From an uncultured Prevotella sp. (GTDB lineage: Bacteria > Bacteroidota > Bacteroidia > Bacteroidales > Bacteroidaceae), in the NCBI GenBank assembly GCA_946404405.1, contig CAMJDL010000012.1:1-64000 (forward strand): 64,000 bases of DNA, in the 5' to 3' direction. The notes under the pieces were generated by a model. The model saw only the letters and a list, made by a program, of their open reading frames with translations. It made no database searches and was not told the origin of the DNA. The first letter of the stretch is position 1. Every line of letters begins with the position of its first letter. Positions 9,114 through 18,860 of this stretch are shown here, in pieces. Both the position numbers and the translations under genes were made by a program.

Positions 9114-10283
9114 TTAATGAAATGCATTGAGGAGGTCGATAATTATTTCGGCCTCTTCATTTTTCATAGCAGGATGGCAGGGAATGGAAAGCTCCTGCTC
9201 GTGGATTTGTTCCGTAACGGGGAACGGGGAACGTTGAAGGTTGAACGTTGAAGGTTGAATGTTGTAACAGCGCTGTTTATGGGGCGGAATGGGATAATGG
9301 ATCTGCGTCTCGACACCGTTGTCAGCCAGGTAGCGTTGCAGTTCGTCGCGACGAGGGCTAAAGACGGGGAAGATATGATAAACGCAGTCGCGTTTGAGCG
9401 AAAGGCCGTTTCGCGATGAGCAACACGCCGTTTCTCTGGTAGCGAAACGGCATGTTACTGTTTCGTTACTGATATTCTGTTCATAGCGGGCAGCAATTTC
9501 CTTGCGACGCTGGTTGTCAGCATCAAGATGGCGCAACTTGACATCGAGGATGGCAGCCTGTAGTTCGTCAATGCGCGAATTACGACCAGCGTAGTCGTGC
9601 ACGTATTTCTGATGACTGCCGTAGTTGCCCAAGGCACGGATGACCTCAGCCAACTCATCATCGTCAGTAGTCACGGCACCAGCATCGCCCAATGCACCAA
9701 GGTTCTTGCCAGGATAGAAGCTATGTCCGGCAGCGTGGCCAAGACTTCCAGTCTTGCGATGCGGCAAAACCGCATCGAACACGCAACCGTGGGCTTGCGC
9801 GTTGTCCTCGATGAGTTTCAGACCATGCTTCTTGCAGATGTCCCCTATCCTATCGGTGTAGGCGCAACGACCATATAGATGGACTATCATAACAGCCTTC
9901 GTTCGCTCAGTGATGGCCTGCTCGATGAGGGTGTCGTCAATCTGGAGTGTATCGGGTGAAGGCTCAACGAGTACTGGCTTCAAGCGGTTTTCAGTAATCG
10001 AAAGGATGCTGGCAATGAACGTGTTGGCAGGTACGATGACCTCGTCACCCTCCTCAATCACGCCCATCTCCATATAGGCCCGAAGAATGAGCGTCAGCGC
10101 GTCCAATCCGTTAGCCACACCAATACAATGACGTGTACCAATGTATTCAGCATAATGCTGTTCGAACTGACGGGTAGCCTCACCATGCAGATACCAACCG
10201 CTGTCGAGTACACGATTGACAGCTTCGTGGATTTCAGCATCGTAGCGTGCGTTGATGTCACCTAAGGGCAAATAGTGTATCAT
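9114..10283 (-). CDS. DegT/DnrJ/EryC1-type sugar aminotransferase
   Basis: A 389-residue PLP enzyme that aminates a keto-sugar nucleotide. The PLP-lysine motif is [18 protein letters not shown], Lys near 193. ATG 10283 overlaps the upstream stop (ATGA); an alternative start at 10310 adds nine residues. With rfbB and an FdtA-like isomerase upstream it probably makes a dTDP-3-amino-3,6-dideoxyhexose, like FdtB/QdtB. The protein is interrupted by three repeat-encoded segments: a hairpin pair at 9741-9777, an inverted repeat at 9405-9451 giving a cysteine-rich stretch (TACCSSRNG), and seven heptamers at 9218-9266. The frame is intact throughout, but enzyme function should be tested. Confidence 0.82.
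   Translation of the reverse strand: MIHYLPLGDINARYDAEIHEAVNRVLDSGWYLHGEATRQFEQHYAEYIGTRHCIGVANGLDALTLILRAYMEMGVIEEGDEVIVPANTFIASILSITENRLKPVLVEPSPDTLQIDDTLIEQAITERTKAVMIVHLYGRCAYTDRIGDICKKHGLKLIEDNAQAHGCVFDAVLPHRKTGSLGHAAGHSFYPGKNLGALGDAGAVTTDDDELAEVIRALGNYGSHQKYVHDYAGRNSRIDELQAAILDVKLRHLDADNQRRKEIAARYEQNISNETVTCRFATRETACCSSRNGLSLKRDCVYHIFPVFSPRRDELQRYLADNGVETQIHYPIPPHKQRCYNIQPSTFNLQRSPFPVTEQIHEQELSIPCHPAMKNEEAEIIIDLLNAFH
9218..9266. repeat. Seven-unit heptamer array inside the DegT gene
   Basis: CGGGGAA x2, then CGTTGAA, GGTTGAA, CGTTGAA, GGTTGAA, TGTTGTA without any gap, 49 bases. It encodes the segment read [18 protein letters not shown] near the C-terminus, which has no counterpart I would expect in the family. 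Confidence 0.9.
9405..9451. repeat. Inverted and direct GCCGTTTC repeats inside the DegT gene
   Basis: GCCGTTTCGC at 9405-9414 pairs perfectly with GCGAAACGGC at 9442-9451; a further direct copy GCCGTTTC lies at 9427-9434. The region encodes residues of unusual composition between two conserved DegT segments. Confidence 0.75.
9741..9777. repeat. Two adjacent perfect hairpins inside the DegT gene
   Basis: AAGACT-TCC-AGTCTT at 9741-9755 is followed by CGATGCGG-CAAAA-CCGCATCG at 9757-9777. Together they encode an extra segment just before the PLP-lysine motif. Confidence 0.75.
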
Positions 10284-11221
10284 AGGTCGTATTCGTAGAT
10301 GTCGTAACACAGTCCTCGCGCTCCGAAGCCCTCCTTCTGGAACACCAGCGTCTCATTGAGTCCGCTGCCGTCAGCATTCTCTGTAGAGCGTCCGAAGTCG
10401 AAATAGGGATAGTCCTTGTAGTCGTGGTGCATGATGCGATCGTAGATGAGGTCGATGGCTCCAAGGCTCTTACCCTCGGGTGTCGCTGAGCTGTACTGGG
10501 CATGCACCACCTGTGGCGTCACGTAGAGCACCACACCGCCAAGCACTTCACCATCGCGGACGGCCTGATATAACACAATATTATTGGGGAAACGTTCATG
10601 CAACAGTTCTATCTCGTCGAGAGTGTGCACAGGTTTGACGCCATACTTCGTACCAAGATTATCGGCCAACACGCGCCAAAAGTCGTCATAATGGTCGCTG
10701 ATCTCTACATGCAGCCCTGCCCGTTCGGCACGGACGATGCCACGACGACGCACACGTTCCCAGCGCAGATTGGCCCCTAAGAAGATGTTGGTGGAATAGT
10801 CGCGAGCCACCATGCGCGCCTTACACTCGTGATAAAGTGCATAGAGGTCCTCCTCGGCTGACAGACGATGATAAATCCAAGGAATGGCCTTGTAGCTGAC
10901 ATGACGGAAACCCTCGGCATGCAGCAGTTCGTTCATTTCGCGAAACAGCATCATCGTCTCGGCTATCGTCAGTTGTTCGCTCATCAACAGTCCGCCATAG
11001 GTCAGTCCACGATGCGTGCAAAGCGTGTCACCATCGGCATGAGCAGGCAGCACAGCCAACAGACGACCATCGCGATAGAACATCAGCGAATGGTCAAAGA
11101 AACGGTCGCTGTGGTAGTCCATATAGCCTCGATCGAAGAGGAACGTACCGTTCTTCGACTTTGCCACAAACTGATTCCATTCAGCGGCTTTATCGGCTGT
11201 ATATCGTACTATTTCGAACAT
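10280..11221 (-). CDS. GNAT/FemAB-like N-acyltransferase
   Basis: A 313-residue protein resembling the acetyltransferase (GNAT) group related to FemAB: N-terminal [18 protein letters not shown], a central [18 protein letters not shown] strand-turn, and C-terminal [28 protein letters not shown] cut in two conserved parts. It overlaps the upstream fdtA-like stop by 13 bases and the downstream DegT start by four. I infer that it acylates the amino group placed by DegT, replacing the hexapeptide acetyltransferase (FdtC/QdtC) usual in such clusters. A general GNAT function is the alternative. Confidence 0.7.
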   Translation of the reverse strand: MFEIVRYTADKAAEWNQFVAKSKNGTFLFDRGYMDYHSDRFFDHSLMFYRDGRLLAVLPAHADGDTLCTHRGLTYGGLLMSEQLTIAETMMLFREMNELLHAEGFRHVSYKAIPWIYHRLSAEEDLYALYHECKARMVARDYSTNIFLGANLRWERVRRRGIVRAERAGLHVEISDHYDDFWRVLADNLGTKYGVKPVHTLDEIELLHERFPNNIVLYQAVRDGEVLGGVVLYVTPQVVHAQYSSATPEGKSLGAIDLIYDRIMHHDYKDYPYFDFGRSTENADGSGLNETLVFQKEGFGARGLCYDIYEYDL

Positions 11222-11613
11222 CCTACGTACTTTAAGAACTCGTCGTAATCGTAGATATAATCATCCTCATCGTAATGCTCGGATGCCAAGACCAAGCACA
11301 CTGCACCGCTGGAGAAATCGTCGAGCGTCCGCCACGTGTTGACATCAATGAGCAAGCCCTGCCAAGGATGGTTCAACAGCACCGTTTTGCGTTCATGCCC
11401 ATCATCGAGCGTTACATGAAACGAACCGCTCAATGCCACCACAAATTGCTTGAGCCGCTTGTGGGCATGACCGCCACGGCTCTCGCCACCAGGCACGTCA
11501 TAAACCCAATAGGCACGCTTGATGTCGAAAGGCACCATCTGCTGAGCCTCCGCAAAGGTCAAGTTGCCACGAGGGTCAGTAATCTTGGGCAGGTCGATAA
11601 TTTCAATATTCAT
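11209..11613 (-). CDS. FdtA/QdtA-like sugar 3,4-ketoisomerase (cupin)
   Basis: A 134-residue cupin of the FdtA/QdtA/WxcM-like family: DPRGNLTFAEAQQMVPF, then ESRGGHAHKRLKQFVVAL with the family histidines, then NHPWQGLLIDVNTW. The family converts dTDP-4-keto-6-deoxyglucose (the RfbB product) to the 3-keto isomer, the substrate for a DegT aminotransferase. Which epimer is made cannot be read from the sequence. The ATG (11613-11611) overlaps the purT stop by one base. Confidence 0.82.
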   Translation of the reverse strand: MNIEIIDLPKITDPRGNLTFAEAQQMVPFDIKRAYWVYDVPGGESRGGHAHKRLKQFVVALSGSFHVTLDDGHERKTVLLNHPWQGLLIDVNTWRTLDDFSSGAVCLVLASEHYDEDDYIYDYDEFLKYVGCSK

Positions 11614-12815
11614 TACCTTAACTTATCGTAGGGATCTGTGCCTAGGACGGTCTTGGCCAAACGCTTGGCTTTGTCGCGCAGTTGGTTGACATCGTCGCCC
11701 ACCTCGCCATAGCACAGCACGACACCCATGCGGCGACCCTTGTGAGCCTCAGGCTTACCGAAGATACGGATGCGAGTGCGGTCTTCCTTCAGGGCATCGA
11801 CAAAGTTGTAGTCGAGCAATGAACGGTCGACGGGCGTGTTAGCCTCAACAGGCGACAGGATAACGGCTGATGCACCAGCGTGCTCCAGATGGATGCCAGC
11901 AATAGGCAGACCCATGACGGCACGGAAATGCAACTCGAACTCAGAGAGGTTCGTGGTGTGACCCAACGTCACCATACCTGTATCGTGTGGACGAGGACTC
12001 AACTCCGAGAAAATGACCTCACCCTGCTTCGTCAGGAAGAACTCGACGCCCCAGATGCCAGCACCCGTCAAGGCTTTCGTCACCTTATCGGCCATCATCT
12101 GCGCCTGTTTCAAGGCCTCATCAGAAATCTTGTAGGGTTGCCATGACTCACGATAGTCGCCCGACTTCTGCACGTGTCCTATTGGGGGACAGAACAGTGT
12201 GGGCCAGCCATGCTGCTGGGTAACAGTAAGCAGCGTGAACTCTGAGTCGAAGTCGATGAACTCCTCGATGATGACTTCCTTGACATCGCCACGAGAACCT
12301 TCCATAGCCTCACGGAAAGCAGTCTCCAGTTCGTCAGCATTGTGAACATAGCTCTGACCATGACCAGAGGACGACATCAGCGGCTTCACCACACAAGGAA
12401 ATCCAATCTCGTCGGCAGCAGCCTTGAACTCCTCGAAAGTCTTAGCATAGAAATACTTTGCCGTGCGCAGTCCAAGTTCCTTAGCAGCGAGATCACGAAT
12501 GGCACGACGGTTCATCGTGAAGTTGACGGCACGGGCCGAGGGTACCACCTGGATGCCCTGCTCCTCGAACTTGAACAGGCGCTCCGTACGGATGGCCTCA
12601 ATCTCGGGCACGATGATGTCGGGCTTGTGCTTGTTGACTACAGCCTCCAAGGCATCGCCATCCAACATCGAGAACACTTCGCGCTCGTCTGCAACCTGCA
12701 TGGCTGGCGCATTGTCGTAACGGTCGCAGGCAATGACATACTGACCTGCACGCATAGCGGCAATCACAAACTCCTTGCCCAGTTCGCCTGAGCCTAAAAG
12801 CAGTATCTTTTTCAT
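11613..12815 (-). CDS. purT: Formate-dependent GAR transformylase (PurT)
   Basis: A 400-residue ATP-grasp protein of the PurT family: N-terminal [17 protein letters not shown], central SSGHGQSYV loop, [15 protein letters not shown] and [12 protein letters not shown] near the end. It makes formylglycinamide ribotide from GAR, formate and ATP. It sits between rfbB and the fdtA-like gene, overlapping the rfbB stop by four bases, so a purine gene is translationally coupled into a sugar-nucleotide run. Confidence 0.93.
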   Translation of the reverse strand: MKKILLLGSGELGKEFVIAAMRAGQYVIACDRYDNAPAMQVADEREVFSMLDGDALEAVVNKHKPDIIVPEIEAIRTERLFKFEEQGIQVVPSARAVNFTMNRRAIRDLAAKELGLRTAKYFYAKTFEEFKAAADEIGFPCVVKPLMSSSGHGQSYVHNADELETAFREAMEGSRGDVKEVIIEEFIDFDSEFTLLTVTQQHGWPTLFCPPIGHVQKSGDYRESWQPYKISDEALKQAQMMADKVTKALTGAGIWGVEFFLTKQGEVIFSELSPRPHDTGMVTLGHTTNLSEFELHFRAVMGLPIAGIHLEHAGASAVILSPVEANTPVDRSLLDYNFVDALKEDRTRIRIFGKPEAHKGRRMGVVLCYGEVGDDVNQLRDKAKRLAKTVLGTDPYDKLR

Positions 12816-13948
12816 CGGTTCTGATACATGTTATCGTAATACTTCTGATAGTCGCCTGAGGTAACATTGTCGAGCCACTCCTGATTGTCGAGGTACCAGC
12901 GGACGGTCTTCTCAATACCCTCCTCGAACTGGAGCGAAGGCTCCCAACCGAGTTCCTTCTGTAGTTTGGTAGAGTCGATGGCATAACGCAGGTCGTGACC
13001 AGCACGGTCGGTAACGAAGGTAATCAAATCCATATCCTCGCCTTCCTTGCGGCCCAGCAAGCGATCAACGGTATTGATGACCACCTTGATGATGTCGATG
13101 TTCTTCCACTCGTTGAAGCCGCCAATGTTGTAGGTCTCGGCAATCATACCCTGATGGAAAATCAGGTCGATGGCACGGGCGTGGTCCTCTACAAACAACC
13201 AGTCGCGCACATTCTCGCCCTTACCATACACTGGCAGAGGTTTGCGATGACGGATATTGTTGATGAACAGCGGAATCAGTTTCTCAGGGAACTGATAGGG
13301 ACCGTAGTTGTTCGAACAATTCGTTACGATGACGGGCATACCATAGGTGTCGTGATAAGCACGTACGAAGTGGTCACTACTTGCCTTTGCAGCTGAATAC
13401 GGCGAGTGAGGATTATACTTCGTGGTCTCTAAGAAGAACTTGTCGCCGTAGGCCAGATGGTGATTAGCTGAAGATGCCGTCGTAGTGAACGGAGGTTCGA
13501 TACCTTCAGGGTGTGTCAACTCCAATGCACCATATACCTCATCGGTAGAAATATGATAGAAGCGCTTTCCCTCGTAACGCTCAGGCAGTGACTCCCAATA
13601 AAGCTTGGCAGCCTGAAGCAGCGACAGCGTACCCATCACGTTGGTCTTGGCAAAAGTGAAGGGGTCCTTGATACTGCGATCCACGTGGCTCTCAGCAGCA
13701 AGATGGATAATGCCATCGACCTTTTTGTCCTGCATCAGCTGGTAGAATGCGTCAAAGTCGCAGATGTCCATCTTCACGAACTCGTAGTTGGGTTTGTTCT
13801 CAATGTCCTTCAGGTTTGCGAGATTACCCGCATACGTCAGTTTATCCAGATTGATAATGTGGTAATCCGGATACTTGTTCACAAACAGGCGCACCACGTG
13901 ACTTCCAATAAAGCCTGCGCCACCGGTAATTACAATTGTACGTTTCAT
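12812..13948 (-). CDS. rfbB: dTDP-glucose 4,6-dehydratase
   Basis: A 378-residue short-chain dehydrogenase-type protein: [11 protein letters not shown] nucleotide motif at 8-18, [11 protein letters not shown] near 82, STDEVYG near 135 and the active-site YSAAK near 183. It forms dTDP-4-keto-6-deoxyglucose. No rfbA, rfbC or rfbD is in the window, so dTDP-glucose must be made elsewhere. A 39-base gap with a heptamer array separates it from the upstream phosphoesterase gene. Confidence 0.94.
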   Translation of the reverse strand: MKRTIVITGGAGFIGSHVVRLFVNKYPDYHIINLDKLTYAGNLANLKDIENKPNYEFVKMDICDFDAFYQLMQDKKVDGIIHLAAESHVDRSIKDPFTFAKTNVMGTLSLLQAAKLYWESLPERYEGKRFYHISTDEVYGALELTHPEGIEPPFTTTASSANHHLAYGDKFFLETTKYNPHSPYSAAKASSDHFVRAYHDTYGMPVIVTNCSNNYGPYQFPEKLIPLFINNIRHRKPLPVYGKGENVRDWLFVEDHARAIDLIFHQGMIAETYNIGGFNEWKNIDIIKVVINTVDRLLGRKEGEDMDLITFVTDRAGHDLRYAIDSTKLQKELGWEPSLQFEEGIEKTVRWYLDNQEWLDNVTSGDYQKYYDNMYQNR

Positions 13949-13961
13949 ATCTAAATTTTTA

Positions 13962-13989
13962 ATATTTAATCTTTCATCTTTAATCTACT
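13962..13989. repeat. Heptamer array between phosphoesterase and rfbB
   Basis: ATATTTA, ATCTTTC, ATCTTTA, ATCTACT, running into the stop codon of the phosphoesterase gene (13988-13990). Confidence 0.75.
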
Positions 13990-14482
13990 AGTGTTTTCCT
14001 AATGTAATAACTTCACAATCACCGAATTTATTGCCCTCGATGGTCAATCTTATCAGTGTACGTTCCTTGTGCCATCCTTGCAAGCCAGCTGCACCAGGGT
14101 TTATGTGTAGCATATTCAACGTCTTGTCGAACTGCACCTTCAGAATATGCGAGTGGCCAGCCACAAAAAGTTGCGGTGGATTGGCATAGAGCATGCCACG
14201 CACGGAGTAGTCATAGTTGCCTGGATAGCCACCTATATGTTTGATAAGAACGTCGACATCCTCAATCTTAAAACGGTTCAGTTCACGATACATCAGTCGC
14301 AAATCACCCCCGTCACAATTGCCACAGACAGCACGGAACGGTCGGAAAGCAGCCAGTTTCTCAGCCACCTCCACACTGCCAATATCGCCCGCATGCCATA
14401 TCTCGTCACATGGTTCGAAGTAGTGCAGATACTTCTCGTCCCAATACGCGTGGGTGTCGCTGATAATGCCTATCTTTTTCAT
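13988..14482 (-). CDS. YfcE/MJ0936-type metallophosphoesterase
   Basis: A 164-residue calcineurin-like phosphodiesterase. Metal-ligand motifs run in order: SDTH (8-11), HAGDIG near 31, GNCDGGD near 54 and AGHSH near 108. Family members hydrolyse phosphodiesters with Mn; the natural substrate is unknown. The ATG overlaps the upstream stop (ATGA). Confidence 0.85.
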   Translation of the reverse strand: MKKIGIISDTHAYWDEKYLHYFEPCDEIWHAGDIGSVEVAEKLAAFRPFRAVCGNCDGGDLRLMYRELNRFKIEDVDVLIKHIGGYPGNYDYSVRGMLYANPPQLFVAGHSHILKVQFDKTLNMLHINPGAAGLQGWHKERTLIRLTIEGNKFGDCEVITLGKH

Positions 14483-15132
14483 ATAGGTGAGAGGTTAGAG
14501 GTGAGAGGAATATCAAAGCGTTTACGGATAAAGTCGGCTATCAGTTTCTCTGTAGCTTGAAGTCCAAGAATCGAGGCATCAATGCACAAATCATACGACT
14601 CGGCAGCTCCCCATTTCTTACCAGTATAGTAGTTATAGAACGATGCTCGTGTATCTTCACTCTGCAAGATAAACTTACGTGCAGCAGGATAGTCGATATT
14701 CTGCTTGGCCATAATCTGCTTGATGCGGAACTCCAGCGAAGCAGAAACAAAGACGTTCACGACATCCTTGCGTTCACGAAGCACGTAGTCGGCACAACGA
14801 CCTACAAACACACACGAGCCTTCGTCAGCAGCCTTCATGATAGCATCGCTCTGAAACTTAAACAACGACTCCTGTGAGAAATTGTTCGTATATATACTAC
14901 TGTCGTGTACAGGTGTAGCACGCAAGTTAAACAGTGAGCGGAAGATGCCTCGGCGTTCATCGTTTTGCTCAAAGAACTTCTCAGAAAAGCCACTCTCTTT
15001 CGCAGCGAGATTCAGCAATTCGCGGTCGTAGTACTTCGCATTGAAGTCAAGGGCCAGCATACGGGCTATGTCATGTCCACCACTACCGACCTGACGACCT
15101 ACACAAATGATGATATTTTTATTCTCGTTCAT
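14479..15132 (-). CDS. Cytidylate-kinase-like P-loop protein
   Basis: A 217-residue protein of the cytidylate kinase-like family (Cytidylate_kin2): modified P-loop GRQVGSGGHDIARMLA near the N-terminus and FVGRCADYVLRE near 110. Substrate unknown. I start at MNENKNIII (15132-15130); a GTG four codons earlier lies inside the array at 15132-15159. The last residues, LTSNLSPI, are encoded by the heptamer array at 14485-14512, so the C-terminus is repeat-derived. Confidence 0.8.
   Translation of the reverse strand: MNENKNIIICVGRQVGSGGHDIARMLALDFNAKYYDRELLNLAAKESGFSEKFFEQNDERRGIFRSLFNLRATPVHDSSIYTNNFSQESLFKFQSDAIMKAADEGSCVFVGRCADYVLRERKDVVNVFVSASLEFRIKQIMAKQNIDYPAARKFILQSEDTRASFYNYYTGKKWGAAESYDLCIDASILGLQATEKLIADFIRKRFDIPLTSNLSPI
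14485..14512. repeat. Heptamer array at the 3' end of the kinase-like gene
   Basis: AGGTGAG, AGGTTAG, AGGTGAG, AGGAATA. It encodes the last residues of the kinase-like protein and lies at the ribosome binding position of the next gene. Confidence 0.85.
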
Positions 15133-15159
15133 TTCACTTTTCACTTTTCACTTTTAACT
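15132..15159. repeat. Heptamer array across the MATE stop and kinase start
   Basis: TTTCACT x3 and TTTAACT. On the coding strand it spells the MATE C-terminus KLKVKSEK, contains its TGA stop and reaches the kinase ATG. Confidence 0.88.
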
Positions 15160-16489
15160 TCTTCATGTACCACCACAGCATAGGTATCGTCATGGCAAAC
15201 GAGCCGAAGTCACTCGCTGGCATCGAATACCATACACCATCCAGATCCCATAACATGGGGAAAACAAATGCCATGGGCAACAAAAGGAACAACTGACGCG
15301 AAAGCGACAGGAATATCGAAACTTTGACCTTGCCAATACTCTGGAAAAAATGAGTGATAACCGCCTGCGAACCTACCACAAAGAACACCAGCATATCCAA
15401 CTTGATGCCTCGTGCCGACAGGTTTATCAGTGTCTCGTCCGTCGTAAAGATACGCGCAATTTCTCTGGGGAAGAGCATCGAGAGCAACCAACCGACCAAC
15501 AGAATAGCTGTGGCACATCCTATAGCTATAAACAGGCAACGGAACATACGGTCGTATTTCTCGGCACCATAGTTATAGCCCACAATAGGCTGCATACCTT
15601 GACAAACACCCATCACAAACATAAAGAACATCATGACCACCGAGTTGGCTATTGAGTAGGCACCTACGGCCATATCGCCTCCATAGCGAACAAACTGGTT
15701 GTTCATAAAGATTACGATGATACACGATGTGGCATTCATCAGGAAAGGTGATACACCAATCGCAACGATGTTCTTTACCAGGTTGGTCTTTAGTTTATAG
15801 ATACCACGTTTGAAGTGCAGCAGTTCGTTCTTGTTCGAGAACAAATGCAGTTGCCAACACATAGCCAGCGTCTGCGAGGTAACTGTAGCCAGAGCGGCTC
15901 CACGGATACCCCAGCGGAACCACCATACAAAGGCCAGTACCAGCACTATGTTCATCGCCACCGTAAACAAAACTGAATACATGGCATGCGTAGGCTTTCC
16001 AGCTGCTCGCAATACGGCGTTCAATCCGAAGTACATGTGGGTAACTACATTACCAAGCAATATCACAATCATAAACTCGCGGGCGTATGGCAGCGTGATA
16101 TCACTGGCTCCGAAGAATCGCAGAATAGGATCAAGGAACAGCAGACTAATAGCCATAAACAGGGAACCTATTATCAGGTTCAGCGTTACAGTATTACCCA
16201 GCAGATTCTGCGCTACCTTATAGTCTTTCTGACCCAGTTTCACACTAATACAAGCCGAAGAGCCTACACCCACAGCGGCTCCAAAGGCTGCACTCAAGTT
16301 CATAAAGGGGAATGTGATGCCCAAGCCCGCAATAGCCTCAGGGCCCACAATCTGACCGATCATGGCACGGTCGATGATATTATAGAGACTGGAGGCCGTC
16401 ATAGCCACAATAGCAGGCAATGCATACTGCCAGAGCAGTTGTCCTACCGGCTTTGTCCCCAGTTCTAACGCTTTTTGTTTGTTGTCCAT
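15134..16489 (-). CDS. MATE-family efflux transporter
   Basis: A 451-residue membrane protein of the MATE (NorM/DinF) family with about twelve membrane segments; MIGQIVGPEAIAGLGITFP near 45 and YNYGAEKYDR near 275 are family landmarks. It exports cations or drugs in exchange for Na or H. I start at MDNKQKALEL (16489); the longer frame upstream crosses the promoter. It heads the leftward run down to 9114. Confidence 0.9.
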   Translation of the reverse strand: MDNKQKALELGTKPVGQLLWQYALPAIVAMTASSLYNIIDRAMIGQIVGPEAIAGLGITFPFMNLSAAFGAAVGVGSSACISVKLGQKDYKVAQNLLGNTVTLNLIIGSLFMAISLLFLDPILRFFGASDITLPYAREFMIVILLGNVVTHMYFGLNAVLRAAGKPTHAMYSVLFTVAMNIVLVLAFVWWFRWGIRGAALATVTSQTLAMCWQLHLFSNKNELLHFKRGIYKLKTNLVKNIVAIGVSPFLMNATSCIIVIFMNNQFVRYGGDMAVGAYSIANSVVMMFFMFVMGVCQGMQPIVGYNYGAEKYDRMFRCLFIAIGCATAILLVGWLLSMLFPREIARIFTTDETLINLSARGIKLDMLVFFVVGSQAVITHFFQSIGKVKVSIFLSLSRQLFLLLPMAFVFPMLWDLDGVWYSMPASDFGSFAMTIPMLWWYMKKLKVKSEK

Positions 16490-16505
16490 ATATATAAATA
16501 ATGTG

Positions 16506-16537
16506 CAAAGGTACGAATAAGTGAGTGAAAAACCAAA
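16506..16537 (-). promoter_or_regulatory. Promoter of the MATE-rfbB-DegT run
   Basis: TTTG (plus CAAA, 16534-16537), 20 bases, TACCTTTG (plus CAAAGGTA, 16506-16513). The spacer, GTTTTTCACTCACTTATTCG, closely resembles the spacers of the compound promoters at 42188-42313 and 52823-52941. Confidence 0.75.
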
Positions 16538-16582
16538 TAAAACATCTATTTCTTTTTTATTTTCAAATTTTCTCTTACTTTG

Positions 16583-16614
16583 TTTGGTCAATTCAGAAAT
16601 TATGTCTATTTTTG
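16583..16614 (+). promoter_or_regulatory. Promoter of the small lipoprotein gene
   Basis: TTTG (16583-16586), 20 bases, TATTTTTG (16607-16614). Confidence 0.7.
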
Positions 16615-16658
16615 CACGCAAATAATCATTAATTTAAGTTCAACTAATATTACAAACT

Positions 16659-17060
16659 ATGAAACAGTTTAAAAATTTCTTCCTCGTCGCACTTATGGTG
16701 CTCGTAGGTGGTATGGTGTCTTCTTGTGGCAGTGATGATGATAACAACGGTGGCGGCGGTTCTGGATTGGGAACCTATACGCTGAAGTGTCATCTTTCTG
16801 ATTATGGTACAATGCCTGCAGATATGGCCAAGCTAATGGATGATGCCCTACTGCAGAATGTGAATCAGCAGTACCCTAACGTTTCACTTGATATCGTCAA
16901 GAAATCAGTGGATAAGGCTGTTGAGGATGCTGTCAAGAGTGGTGAATATCAAGATTCACCTTATAACTATACCGTCGAGTTCTATATTGTCGACTCTACA
17001 GGAAAGAAAGTCTATAGCAGATATATTATCGTCAAAGACGGAACGGCTACTGCAGCGTAA
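16659..17060 (+). CDS. Small lipoprotein of unknown function
   Basis: A 133-residue protein with a signal peptide ending in a lipobox (MVSSC, Cys23). The residues after the cysteine, GSDDDNNGGGG, are acidic and flexible; in Bacteroidota such acidic residues promote surface display of lipoproteins. The rest has no motif I recognise. Own promoter (16583-16614) and terminator (17082-17114) make it a single-gene unit. Confidence 0.8.
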   Translation: MKQFKNFFLVALMVLVGGMVSSCGSDDDNNGGGGSGLGTYTLKCHLSDYGTMPADMAKLMDDALLQNVNQQYPNVSLDIVKKSVDKAVEDAVKSGEYQDSPYNYTVEFYIVDSTGKKVYSRYIIVKDGTATAA

Positions 17061-17081
17061 GCAGTATCATATATTTATAAA

Positions 17082-17114
17082 GGCCGAGAATCAAACGATT
17101 CTCGGTCTTTTTTC
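17082..17114 (+). terminator. Rho-independent terminator after the lipoprotein gene
   Basis: An 11-bp stem with one G-T pair (17082-17092 with 17097-17107), 4-base loop, then a T-rich tail. Confidence 0.85.
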
Positions 17115-17247
17115 ATTTTTAACTCAGTCTCCAAGGGTAACGTAATGTCAAAGGGATACAAAAATTTTGAGGCAAATCCAAATATTTCGAGGAAAAAGTG
17201 GAACTCGAGAACCATCCCCGGTTTTCATAACGAACATTATTGGGGCG

Positions 17248-18822
17248 CTATTTAATCTGATAGACGGTATCCACGGTTGTCACATAGAAATCTTTCCCAA
17301 GATATTTTGCTTTGCATTCATGGGTAAATACCTTCGCAGGCGTTCCATCAGAAAGAGTGGTTGGTTGTTCTCTAAAATCAAAATCATAAGTCATCCGATA
17401 GTCAGAGAAATCAATGACCTGTCCATCAATATAAAGAAAACGATCATAGAATTCTATGCCAATTCTCTCTATATTTACCCATTCATTGTTATAATGAGTT
17501 TCATCATATAAGATAGCAACAGATCGATTGCGATATATCCCCTTTGCATACCACCCTTCTTGAGGATTTTCAGAATCGTAATGATAATTATATAAAGCTG
17601 ACCTATAATCATTCAAATTACGATTATCCCATTCATCTGTATCCTTAAAAACTTGATAACTCAAGAGATTGATATCTGGCACACCTGTGGATGTTGTTTT
17701 TATATGTCTAAAATCCTGTTCATCTAAATTATTATTATGATAAACAAAAGAAAAAGGTCCAGTATTACGTTTTGATATAGTTGTGTCTATTGACACCATC
17801 CATCCATAAGGGCATATAAATGTGTCTGTCAGCGTTTCACCTGTTGAATAGGTGCGATGGCTATAGACTATATAATATGTCATTACAGGCAAATTATCAT
17901 GCGCTTCTGTCCACTCATAATCTTTCTCATAAGTCACATCAACAAGCTTGTTGTCTAACGTGACGGTGTATTTGATGTCGAACTCCTTCTCGAAGGGCTG
18001 TTTGTCAGATTGGTTAGCCATAGAGAAGCGCTGACGGAAACGGGCTGTCACATTATATGTCTTGCTCTCTCCTTGCAGGTTGCTGATGTTGGCCGATGCT
18101 GGCAATTGGCTGGCCTTTATGTTGATGGGAGCCAGCCGTCGTGCAGCCTGCTGCGAGACTTCTGTCTCCTGTGCGTCGATGCTCACCAGTTCGGGAATAT
18201 CAGGCTGCAGGAAGGGTAGTGCCACTATGCCTTTGTCGGTCTTCACCAGCCCATAGTCCTCATAACTCCATTCAAAGGTGACGGTCTGCGGACCTATCAG
18301 GAACTGCTGCCTCACATGAACGGTCTGCGGGTCATATCCCGTCACGCTGACAATGGGCTGTAGGGCCGTCATGCTGTTCATGGCATCGGCCTCCCCCGGC
18401 CAGTTTACGAGTCCTGCCTTGATGGTGGCTCGTGCGGTGGTGGCAGATGCTATGTTGATGTCGTGCGTGGATCCGTCGTCAGCCTGATAGCTGCCCTTGA
18501 CCTGAGTGGCAAATTGCAGCTCAGTCACTTGATTGTTTTTGACGGTGTAGGCTTCGCCGTCGGCGTTATTTAGCTGTGTCATGGCGGGCGATGCTGTTGA
18601 ACCTGGAGGCAACACCTGCTGGCGGGTCAACTGCCAACTGGTGGTCAACTGTGGTTCTGCCGCCGGTTGCCGACGTATCAACTTCAGCAAGCTTGGGTCG
18701 TAATCGGAGAACTGCACCGTACTGACGGTATCGTTTTGGGCTTTTACCCAGTAACTGACAATGAAAGGATGCTGTATCGGTGCCTGTGCGGCTGCACTAT
18801 AGGCCATAAGCATCAGTAGCAA
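17248..18822 (-). CDS. Exported protein of unknown function, probable 5' frameshift
   Basis: The open frame encodes about 524 residues with no family I recognise; aromatic-rich beta-type sequence dominates the C-terminal half. The frame has only TTG (18822) or internal ATG starts. An ATG at 18848-18846 with an ideal AAGGAGG eight bases upstream reads MNRLRYK and stops at 18827-18825. Joining the two by a -1 shift gives MNRLRYK plus ITLLLMLMAYSAAAQA, a proper signal peptide. So I suspect a one-base frameshift. The 3' part (about 17248-17960) is much more AT-rich than the 5' part. It follows the 19355-18861 gene by 13 bases, so they form an operon. Confidence 0.65.
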   Translation of the reverse strand: MLLMLMAYSAAAQAPIQHPFIVSYWVKAQNDTVSTVQFSDYDPSLLKLIRRQPAAEPQLTTSWQLTRQQVLPPGSTASPAMTQLNNADGEAYTVKNNQVTELQFATQVKGSYQADDGSTHDINIASATTARATIKAGLVNWPGEADAMNSMTALQPIVSVTGYDPQTVHVRQQFLIGPQTVTFEWSYEDYGLVKTDKGIVALPFLQPDIPELVSIDAQETEVSQQAARRLAPINIKASQLPASANISNLQGESKTYNVTARFRQRFSMANQSDKQPFEKEFDIKYTVTLDNKLVDVTYEKDYEWTEAHDNLPVMTYYIVYSHRTYSTGETLTDTFICPYGWMVSIDTTISKRNTGPFSFVYHNNNLDEQDFRHIKTTSTGVPDINLLSYQVFKDTDEWDNRNLNDYRSALYNYHYDSENPQEGWYAKGIYRNRSVAILYDETHYNNEWVNIERIGIEFYDRFLYIDGQVIDFSDYRMTYDFDFREQPTTLSDGTPAKVFTHECKAKYLGKDFYVTTVDTVYQIK

Positions 18823-18860
18823 TGTTATTTGTATCGCAGTCTGTTCATAACGATTCCTCC

